Positions 1 through 4,638 of a DNA stretch of 7,145 nucleotides are shown piece by piece. A program made the translations under genes and the position numbers. Each line of letters opens with the position of its first letter. Position 1 is the first letter of the stretch. This DNA is from an uncultured Lachnospiraceae bacterium (lineage in GTDB: Bacteria > Bacillota > Clostridia > Lachnospirales > Lachnospiraceae): positions 1 through 7,145 of the forward strand of contig CAMJWQ010000181.1 of NCBI GenBank assembly GCA_946409475.1. The letters are read 5' to 3'. Below the pieces are notes generated by a model. It ran no database searches, was not told the DNA's origin, and saw only the letters and a list, made by a program, of their open reading frames with translations.

Positions 1-20
1 AGTGTCGAAGACACTTTGTT
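1..20. repeat. Tail end of a dispersed repeat (second copy at 1925-1944)
   Basis: The first 20 bases match 1925-1944 at 18 of 20 positions (differences at 5 and 8), including an identical run ending GACACTTTGTT. Within this copy AGTGTC (1-6) and GACACT (10-15) form a short inverted repeat. The similarity stops at base 20, just before the ribosome binding site of rqcP, so the window seems to open inside the right-hand end of a longer element whose body lies upstream. That it is a genome-wide dispersed repeat is inference from two copies only. Confidence 0.6.
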
Positions 21-27
21 AATTTAT

Positions 28-32
28 AGGAG
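28..32 (+). promoter_or_regulatory. Ribosome binding site of rqcP, decides the start
   Basis: AGGAG lies 10 bases upstream of the ATG at 43. It favours that ATG over the in-frame TTG at 16 and GTG at 34, neither of which has a purine-rich site at suitable distance. Confidence 0.7.
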
Positions 33-42
33 TGTGGATAGA

Positions 43-303
43 ATGAGACTTGATAAATATCTGAAGGTATCACGTTTAATAAAGAGAAGAACCATAGCCA
101 ATGAGGCCTGTGACGCCGGCAGAATCTATGTAAACGGAAAACAGGCAAAAGCCTCCGTAAATATTAAAGAAGGAGATATCATAGAAATACAAATGGGAAA
201 CAAACCGGTAAAGGTTAAGGTTTTAACCGTTACGGAGACGGTAAAAAAGAATGAAGCCAGGGAATTATTTATGTATTTACCCGGCAGTGCGGATGATGTA
301 TAG
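43..303 (+). CDS. rqcP: RqcP (YabO), S4-domain ribosome quality-control factor
   Basis: This 86-residue protein is almost entirely one S4 RNA-binding domain. It opens MRLDKYLKVSRLIKRRTI, followed by a GRIYVNGKQAKAS segment and a GDIIEI turn, the S4 pattern also seen in Hsp15 (HslR). Length and sequence closely match B. subtilis YabO, renamed RqcP. Known family role: RqcP binds obstructed 50S subunits next to RqcH and stabilises the P-site tRNA during C-terminal alanine tailing of stalled nascent chains. The gene sits directly before yabP, yabQ and divIC, as in B. subtilis, which supports RqcP over Hsp15. The ATG at 43 is chosen because of its AGGAG site and because the protein then starts at the conserved MRLDK. 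No terminator is visible after the stop, so readthrough into yabP is possible. Confidence 0.93.
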   Translation: MRLDKYLKVSRLIKRRTIANEACDAGRIYVNGKQAKASVNIKEGDIIEIQMGNKPVKVKVLTVTETVKKNEARELFMYLPGSADDV

Positions 304-393
304 GCCGGCTTTAATAAGTCATTGAAGTTTCACCATTAATTATGTATAAATAAACCTCTCTTATAATATACTTTATGAGAACAAGTATTCTAT

Positions 394-401
394 AAGGGGG
401 G
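394..401 (+). promoter_or_regulatory. Ribosome binding site of yabP
   Basis: AAGGGGGG lies 8 bases before the ATG at 410, with a T-rich spacer between. The G run is longer than in the usual AGGAGG but is well placed. Confidence 0.65.
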
Positions 402-409
402 ATTTTTTT

Positions 410-694
410 ATGGAAGATAAGCAGATTCAGAAACCGCATAAGGTATTGGTAAGCAATAGAAGGACAGGTACTATAAGCGGTGTATCGGACGTGCTTTCCT
501 TTGATATATCTGAAATTTTACTGGAAACGGAGCAGGGAATGCTGATGATAAAGGGAAATGATCTGCATGTAAACCGGCTGACTTTAGAAAAGGGAGAAGT
601 AGATATTGAAGGAAGGATTGACAGTTTGACTTATTCGGATATTGCCGGATATGGAAAGCATGGTGAATCCATCTTTTCTAAACTGTTTAAGTAG
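410..694 (+). CDS. yabP: YabP, sporulation protein of the YabP/YqfC family
   Basis: This 94-residue protein belongs to the YabP/YqfC family of small sporulation proteins. Recognisable parts are the opening KVLVSNRRTGTISGVSDVLSFD, a central segment ILLETEQGMLMIKGNDLHV, a VDIEGRIDSLTY strand pattern and the terminal FSKLFK, also the ending of B. subtilis YabP. There is no signal peptide or membrane segment; alternating hydrophobic residues suggest a small all-beta protein. In B. subtilis yabP is transcribed in the mother cell with yabQ under sigma-E; its biochemical role is not settled. Here yabQ follows after 7 bases, so the two are very probably cotranscribed. The 106 bases upstream contain a TATAAT-like hexamer (362-367) but no good -35 or convincing sigma-E pair. 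Confidence 0.93.
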   Translation: MEDKQIQKPHKVLVSNRRTGTISGVSDVLSFDISEILLETEQGMLMIKGNDLHVNRLTLEKGEVDIEGRIDSLTYSDIAGYGKHGESIFSKLFK

Positions 695-701
695 GTGAGA
701 A

Positions 702-1190
702 ATGAGTCAAAGTATTTTTCAGGAAACACATTTTTTACTTCATTCCTTTCTATTAGGAGTTATTATGGTCGTTATTTATGATGTGATCCGAATATTCCGG
801 GGAGTCATAAAGCACGGGAAAATCAGTATTATTGTGGAGGATTTTCTGTATTGGATTGCTAACAGTATTTTAATATTCATAATGCTGTACAAGGAAAATA
901 ACGGTTCTTTACGATGGTTCTCCATTGCAGGGGTAGCTCTGGGAATGATACTGTATAACGTCACCATCAGCTCCTTTTTGGTTACATACATAGTTCTGGC
1001 ATTAAATTATATCATTAAATTTATCGGAGATATTATTAAATTTATTGTAAAACCCTTTGCTTTCTTACTGAAGAAAACCGGAAAGGCAGCAGGGTATGGC
1101 TGCGGGAAGGGAAAATTATTTATGAAATTTATACTAAAAAGATTGAAAAACAAATGGCGAACCATTAAAATAGTATTATGTAAACGATAG
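702..1190 (+). CDS. yabQ: YabQ, spore cortex membrane protein
   Basis: This 162-residue polytopic membrane protein has hydrophobic segments near residues 11-30, 45-64 and 73-110 and ends in a strongly Lys/Arg-rich tail likely to be cytosolic. Features typical of the YabQ family are YDVIRIFRGVIKH just after the first membrane segment, VEDFLYWI opening the second, and NNGSLRWFSIAGVALGMILY. In B. subtilis YabQ is a sigma-E-dependent protein targeted to the forespore outer membrane and needed for cortex formation (established knowledge). The protein is shorter than the roughly 210 residues of the B. subtilis version, the difference lying mainly in the C-terminal tail. The start ATG is preceded by AGGTGAG at 693-699, partly overlapping the yabP stop, implying coupled translation. 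divIC follows after 9 bases. Confidence 0.92.
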   Translation: MSQSIFQETHFLLHSFLLGVIMVVIYDVIRIFRGVIKHGKISIIVEDFLYWIANSILIFIMLYKENNGSLRWFSIAGVALGMILYNVTISSFLVTYIVLALNYIIKFIGDIIKFIVKPFAFLLKKTGKAAGYGCGKGKLFMKFILKRLKNKWRTIKIVLCKR

Positions 1191-1199
1191 CGGGGAACC

Positions 1200-1514
1200 A
1201 TGATGAAAAGAAACCGAAGGAAAAACAGAAATAGGAAAAGTCATAACAGAATAGGAATGACACTGGTTTTAACAGCGGTTTTCATGCTTTTTATTACTTT
1301 AGCGATAAAAAGCTATGGTTTGTATGAAAAAAATTCAGATTATAAGGAAACAGAGCAAAAGCTGGAAGAAGAAATTAAGGATGAAAACGACAGAACGGAA
1401 GAATTGGAAAATTTAAAAAAATATATGCAGACAAAGAAGTATGTGGAAGAAGTGGCAAAGGATAAGCTTGGACTTGTCTATAAAGATGAGATTATTTTCA
1501 AATCGGAGAACTGA
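1200..1514 (+). CDS. divIC: DivIC/FtsB-type septum formation protein
   Basis: This 104-residue bitopic division protein has a very basic cytoplasmic N-terminus (residues 1-17, mostly Lys/Arg/Asn), one membrane segment (about 18-36) and an extracytoplasmic coiled coil rich in Glu/Lys (about 45-75). It closes with the family signature YVEEVAKDKLGLVYKDEIIF. Known role: DivIC/FtsB pairs with FtsL and DivIB/FtsQ to activate septal peptidoglycan synthesis; in spore formers it is also needed for the polar septum. Two adjacent ATG codons (1200 and 1203) could start it. GGGGAA at 1192-1197 is only 2 bases from the first, so 1203 may be the true start. yabR, which follows divIC in B. subtilis, is missing here: the tRNA promoter region follows instead. 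Confidence 0.92.
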   Translation: MMKRNRRKNRNRKSHNRIGMTLVLTAVFMLFITLAIKSYGLYEKNSDYKETEQKLEEEIKDENDRTEELENLKKYMQTKKYVEEVAKDKLGLVYKDEIIFKSEN

Positions 1515-1551
1515 CACGGTTAAGGAATGAATGAAAACAGGTAAAAATAAA

Positions 1552-1589
1552 GAATCAAGAAAGATAGGAAGAATCAAGAAAGATAGGAA
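1552..1589. repeat. Perfect 19-bp tandem duplication upstream of the tRNA promoter
   Basis: The 19-base unit GAATCAAGAAAGATAGGAA occurs at 1552-1570 and again without gap at 1571-1589; the preceding A also repeats. It lies between the divIC stop and the -35 of the tRNA-Met promoter, ending 6 bases before it. It is non-coding and purine-rich. It may be a simple replication slippage product. Confidence 0.9.
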
Positions 1590-1595
1590 AATTAG

Positions 1596-1624
1596 TTGAC
1601 AATAATAATGAAAATGGATATAAT
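1596..1624 (+). promoter_or_regulatory. Sigma-A-type promoter of the tRNA-Met gene
   Basis: Perfect TTGACA (1596-1601) and perfect TATAAT (1619-1624) are separated by the optimal 17 bases. Transcription would start near 1631, about 10 bases before the mature tRNA, so the 5' leader for RNase P is very short. Such a consensus promoter is typical of stable RNA genes. Confidence 0.9.
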
Positions 1625-1640
1625 GAAATCCGTGAGTTTT

Positions 1641-1714
1641 GGCGGAATAGCTCAGTTGGCTAGAGCACACGGTTCATACCCGTGGTGTCATGGGTTCAAA
1701 TCCCTTTTCCGCTA
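1641..1714 (+). tRNA. tRNA-Met (CAU), elongator type
   Basis: A full cloverleaf can be drawn over 74 bases: acceptor GGCGGAA with TTCCGCT (G1-U72 wobble), D stem GCTC/GAGC, anticodon stem CACGG/CCGTG with loop TTCATAC (anticodon CAT at 34-36), T loop TTCAAAT and discriminator A at 1714. It is elongator rather than initiator: there is no C1-A72 mismatch and the anticodon stem lacks the three G-C pairs typical of initiator tRNA. CCA is not encoded (the next bases are TTTATG) and must be added after transcription. The T stem has an apparent U50-U64 mismatch. tRNA-Ile2, which also has a CAT gene anticodon, was considered; the close resemblance to the B. subtilis trnSL-Met1 tRNA and its identical position favour Met. 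Confidence 0.92.
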
Positions 1715-1731
1715 TTTATGGAAAAAAACAT

Positions 1732-1771
1732 AAATCCGATTTTACAGGTTCCTGTAAAATCGGATTTTTTT
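1732..1771 (+). terminator. Rho-independent terminator of the tRNA-Met unit
   Basis: The arms 1732-1748 and 1751-1767 are perfectly complementary over 17 bases, around a central TT (the true loop opens the closing pairs to about 4 bases). A run of seven T (1765-1771) covers the end of the second arm. The position 17 bases after the tRNA end marks it as the end of a single-gene tRNA transcript. Confidence 0.93.
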
Positions 1772-1803
1772 ATCGTATAGGAAATTAATCGTATAGGAAA
1801 TTA
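1772..1803. repeat. Perfect 16-bp tandem duplication after the terminator
   Basis: ATCGTATAGGAAATTA occurs at 1772-1787 and again immediately at 1788-1803. The second copy forms most of the left arm of the hairpin 1786-1818, so the duplication copied a hairpin arm. The first copy can pair with the same right arm over 11 bases, giving two mutually exclusive stems. Confidence 0.9.
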
Positions 1804-1944
1804 CATCCTATACGATTAAACCCTCCGGGGGATGCACACGAATGCATAAGGAAGATGCCACTGCGTGGCTGCATTCGGCGCGCAAAGTGTCTTCTCCCTC
1901 AAGAATGAGGGGAAGGGGAGTTGAAGTGCCGGAGACACTTTGTT
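1786..1944. repeat. Structured G+C-rich intergenic repeat element with successive hairpins
   Basis: Three nested or consecutive inverted repeats fill this stretch. (1) 1786-1798 pairs with 1806-1818: 13 perfect pairs, 7-base loop. (2) CGAATGCA at 1839-1846 pairs with 1870-1877, and inside it GCCAC (1857-1861) with GTGGC (1865-1869), leaving a 10-base one-sided bulge. (3) CAAAGTGTC at 1883-1891 pairs with GACACTTTG at 1934-1942, enclosing a smaller hairpin CCCTCA/TGAGGG at 1896-1911. Bases 1821-1940 hold 69 G or C out of 120, far above the flanks. No open reading frame or transposase is present. The right end (1925-1944) recurs at 1-20. The left boundary is uncertain. It could be a dispersed repeat, a small non-autonomous element or a structured RNA. 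Confidence 0.6.
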
Positions 1945-2205
1945 CTGTAAAAATATCAGCATTAAGATGAAATAGGGGAAAATACGGTTAAAAGGCAGTT
2001 TTTCAGGTTAAAAAGTTAATGGGAATACAAAATCCGGAGCAGGATTTATGAAAATGATATAAGGAATTAGGAAGATATTTTCAATGCTCTCAAATTAAAA
2101 AATAAGAAATGAATAATTAGTATCTTAATTTTACTAAGCTGCTTAAAATCGGGGATATGCTCCAAATACAAAATATAATGTCTAAAACTTTTTTAAAATC
2201 AGGAA
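1945..2205. other. AT-rich intergenic stretch, nothing recognised apart from a possible 0A box
   Basis: This is AT-rich DNA between the hairpin element and the spoIIE promoter. No open reading frame with a ribosome binding site, tRNA, terminator or riboswitch is recognisable on either strand. The only candidate signal is a Spo0A-box-like heptamer at 2179-2185, listed separately. The length is notable because neighbouring gaps in this region are short. Confidence 0.5.
2179..2185 (+). promoter_or_regulatory. Possible Spo0A-binding box upstream of spoIIE
   Basis: TGTCTAA matches the 0A box consensus TGTCGAA at 6 of 7 positions and lies about 65-71 bases upstream of the predicted start of transcription. 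A second 6-of-7 match, TTTGACA read as TGTCAAA on the other strand, overlaps the -35 at 2210-2216. Such short matches occur by chance in AT-rich DNA; context, not sequence alone, makes them credible. Confidence 0.4.
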
Positions 2206-2210
2206 TCAGT

Positions 2211-2243
2211 TTGACAAAGATTTTAGTAAGTGCCCTTTATAAT
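2211..2243 (+). promoter_or_regulatory. spoIIE promoter, consensus hexamers with 21-bp spacer
   Basis: TTGACA (2211-2216) and TATAAT (2238-2243) are both perfect sigma-A hexamers but stand 21 bases apart instead of 17. B. subtilis spoIIE and spoIIG promoters are known for this same layout: sigma-A RNA polymerase uses them only when phosphorylated Spo0A binds near the -35. The predicted start is near 2250, about 31 bases before the spoIIE ATG. The regulatory mechanism here is inferred from that precedent. Confidence 0.75.
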
Positions 2244-2280
2244 AGCCCATTGTAACGATTAAATCAGGAGGGTTATTATC

Positions 2281-4569
2281 ATGAAGAAAAAAATAATGAA
2301 AGAATCAGGAATTATTATTTTAGGAGCTATCATCAGCCATGTTGGTTTTGCAGGGGGTTTTCCATTGGGCATTGCTTTTTTTGCGGCTGCCTATACGGAA
2401 AAGGTTTTAAGATTTCTGTTATTTCCCGCTATCCTAATTAGTATGAGCTTGACCATGACATGGGAAAATATTATGAAATATGGTATAGCCATGGCGGTTA
2501 CCATGGTTATTACCTATATGATGGAGAGGTATGCAAAACCGTATAAAAGCTGGTATACCTATATCCTGACAGGTGCCGTTATCATAGTTCTAAATATCTC
2601 CAATGCTATGGTGGCGGTAAATATGTATGAATTAATGACATATGGAATCATAGAAGGCATTTTCGTAATGGCTCTGAGTGTCGTACTGGCAAAGGGTATC
2701 ACCGGCATACTAAGAGCCGACAGCAAAACAAATCCGACCAATGAGGAGATCATAAGTATCGGGCTGCTGCTGGGCGCTTTCATTTATGCATTGCCGCGGG
2801 ATATATTAAATGATTATTATGTATTGGAAACATTCATTTATTTTATTATTCTATTTTTCGGTTACCGGTATAACGCCGGAATCGGCGCCATAGCAGGTGC
2901 GGTATGCGGTGCGGTCATGAGCTATTGGAATCAGGATATCAGCTTGCTGGGAGTAATGTGTATTATAGGCATCCTGTCCGGGATTTTCAGGGAAATGGGA
3001 AAATGGCTTAATGGGTTTGCTTATATGCTGGGGATTGCCGCCATTGGCATATTCGGCATGCCGTTTTTTATTAATAAGACACAAATGATTGGCTGGATAA
3101 GCGGTTCCATATTGTTTATGATTATACCGAATTCCATATTCCGGAATACCGATAAACAGGATACCGTGAAGGAAGATAAAGAGGAGCAGGTATTTAACAC
3201 ATTAAAAAGAACAAAGCTGTATGGATATGCGGAATCCTTTAAAAATTTGGCCCAGTCCTTTACGGATATATCCAGGTATAAGCAAAACCTGGACGATTCG
3301 GATATGGATACGATGTTTGACGAGCTGTCCGGAGAGTTTTGCTATTCCTGCAGCAAAAGAGATGACTGCTGGAAAAAATGCTTTAAAGCCACTTATGCGG
3401 ATACCCGTCAAATTTTAAAGTCCGTGAAAGAAAACGGTAAAATTATAAGAGAAGAAGTTCCGGGCAGTTTTATAAAAAATTGTATTTACAGCAAAGATTT
3501 TCTGGAAGAAACCGTATCTATATTCGAAAGGGCAAAGCTTAATTTGCTTTGGCATAACAGGCTGCTGGAGAACCGTGTGGCAGTGGCGGGACAACTGACG
3601 GAAATGGCGAATATCATGGAAGAAATGGCTATGGAGATGTATGAAGTGAAAGAAATCGGAGTTACCCTGGACAGTGACATTAAAGACAGATTAAAAAGAG
3701 AGGGCATCATTATCCGTAATTTATTGTGTGTGGAAAACCAGGCAAAGCGGTTAGAGATCTATATGACGGTCAAGGTAGATAAGACCGGCTGCATTGCTTC
3801 CAGGGATATCGGCGAATATTTATCCCTGGTCTGCAGGAAGACAATGGTACCTTCCCTGAATTCAAAAACAATGATCAATAAAGAGTATTCTACCGTTATG
3901 TTTGAAGAGGATACGAATTTCCGCCTCCTCTACGGAACAGCGAAATCAGTAAAAAATGAAGAGGTTATCTCCGGAGATAATTACTCCTTTTCCGAACTGG
4001 AAAACGGGAAAATGGTGGTCTGCCTGTCTGACGGAGTAGGCTCGGGAATAGAGGCATACCGGGAAAGTGAGACGGTTATTGATTTGATGGAACAGTTTTT
4101 GGAGGCGGGCTTCAGTAAGGAAACGGCAGTAAAAATGATAAATTCCACATTAGTGGTAAAGGCGGAGGAACAATTTTATCCCACCATGGATATCTGCGAG
4201 CTTGATTTATACAGCGGCGTATGTGAGTTTTTGAAAATAGGGTCCTCCACTACTTATATTAAAAGAGATAACTGGGTTGAGACCATCCAGTCCACCAGTC
4301 TTCCCATAGGTGTTTTTCACCAGCCTGATTGTGATACCACATCCAAAAAATTATATGACGGAGATTTTATTATCATGATAACGGACGGAGTTTTGGATGC
4401 CATTCCCCTGGAAACACAGGACGAAACCATATGCGGTATCATCATGGAAACAAATACCAACAACCCCAAGGAAATGGCAAAAATGATATTGGATAAGGCG
4501 TCCTCCTACCAGGAAAACGGAGTGCTGGATGATATGACGGTTATTGTGCTGGGGATTTGGAAAAAATGA
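2281..4569 (+). CDS. spoIIE: SpoIIE, stage II sporulation membrane serine phosphatase
   Basis: This 762-residue protein is somewhat shorter than the 827 residues in B. subtilis. Residues about 8-285 are a run of hydrophobic segments (around ten membrane passes). A central cytosolic part follows with a Cys cluster (C354, C357, C363, C367). A C-terminal PP2C phosphatase domain covers about 550-762. Its metal-binding motifs are visible: SGDNYSF (D566), LSDGVGSG (D584), ITDGVLDA (D702) and DDMTVIVL (D750, D751). Known role: SpoIIE localises to the polar septum and dephosphorylates the anti-anti-sigma factor SpoIIAA, releasing sigma-F in the forespore. AGGAGGG at 2266-2272 lies 8 bases before the ATG. 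The gene is transcribed alone or reads through into tilS, since no terminator follows. The protein appears intact with all acidic catalytic residues. Confidence 0.96.
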   Translation: MKKKIMKESGIIILGAIISHVGFAGGFPLGIAFFAAAYTEKVLRFLLFPAILISMSLTMTWENIMKYGIAMAVTMVITYMMERYAKPYKSWYTYILTGAVIIVLNISNAMVAVNMYELMTYGIIEGIFVMALSVVLAKGITGILRADSKTNPTNEEIISIGLLLGAFIYALPRDILNDYYVLETFIYFIILFFGYRYNAGIGAIAGAVCGAVMSYWNQDISLLGVMCIIGILSGIFREMGKWLNGFAYMLGIAAIGIFGMPFFINKTQMIGWISGSILFMIIPNSIFRNTDKQDTVKEDKEEQVFNTLKRTKLYGYAESFKNLAQSFTDISRYKQNLDDSDMDTMFDELSGEFCYSCSKRDDCWKKCFKATYADTRQILKSVKENGKIIREEVPGSFIKNCIYSKDFLEETVSIFERAKLNLLWHNRLLENRVAVAGQLTEMANIMEEMAMEMYEVKEIGVTLDSDIKDRLKREGIIIRNLLCVENQAKRLEIYMTVKVDKTGCIASRDIGEYLSLVCRKTMVPSLNSKTMINKEYSTVMFEEDTNFRLLYGTAKSVKNEEVISGDNYSFSELENGKMVVCLSDGVGSGIEAYRESETVIDLMEQFLEAGFSKETAVKMINSTLVVKAEEQFYPTMDICELDLYSGVCEFLKIGSSTTYIKRDNWVETIQSTSLPIGVFHQPDCDTTSKKLYDGDFIIMITDGVLDAIPLETQDETICGIIMETNTNNPKEMAKMILDKASSYQENGVLDDMTVIVLGIWKK

Positions 4570-4578
4570 CAGTGAATC

Positions 4579-4607
4579 TTGCCTTTTTTGTCAAAATTCA
4601 TTATATT
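4579..4607 (+). promoter_or_regulatory. Candidate promoter for tilS-hpt-ftsH
   Basis: TTGCCT (4579-4584, 4 of 6 to consensus) and TATATT (4602-4607, 5 of 6) are separated by 17 bases, within the 69-base gap after spoIIE. The predicted start is near 4614. Since spoIIE should be silent in growing cells and tilS is essential in most bacteria, a vegetative promoter is needed somewhere here; this is the best match found. Confidence 0.45.
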
Positions 4608-4638
4608 TAAGAAAGAAAAAGGATAAAGCGGTGCTGTT

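Noticed and set aside
16..42. Earlier TTG start (16) for rqcP adding nine residues
   Set aside because: The added residues overlap the repeat tail, the AGGAG site lies inside them, and the family begins at MRLDK encoded from 43.
344..374. Possible sigma-A or sigma-E promoter in front of yabP
   Set aside because: TATAAT at 362-367 has no acceptable -35 at 16-18 bases, and the best sigma-E -10 match (5 of 8 at 367-374) lacks a good partner 13-15 bases upstream. A sigma-E promoter is expected by analogy but I cannot place it.
1413..1670. 85-codon open frame on the minus strand over the divIC end and tRNA promoter
   Set aside because: It runs antisense through a conserved divIC coding end, a promoter and part of a tRNA gene, has low-complexity His/Phe/Leu composition and no family resemblance.
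1552..1803. CRISPR-like array from short direct repeats
   Set aside because: The two duplications are different sequences, each with only two contiguous units and no spacers, and no cas gene is present.
1786..1944. Insertion sequence or integrated element at the tRNA gene
   Set aside because: There is no transposase or integrase, no copy of the tRNA 3' end as an attachment site, and the neighbouring gene order is undisturbed. Only a small non-autonomous repeat remains possible.
1821..2280. Riboswitch or T-box leader for spoIIE
   Set aside because: The predicted spoIIE promoter at 2211-2243 leaves only about 31 leader bases, too short for a riboswitch, and no T-box motif or antiterminator pair is visible.
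2851..3084. Minus-strand open frame inside spoIIE
   Set aside because: It is a shadow of the spoIIE frame, with no ribosome binding site and no recognisable domain. The same holds for the other antisense or out-of-frame stretches in yabQ, spoIIE and tilS.
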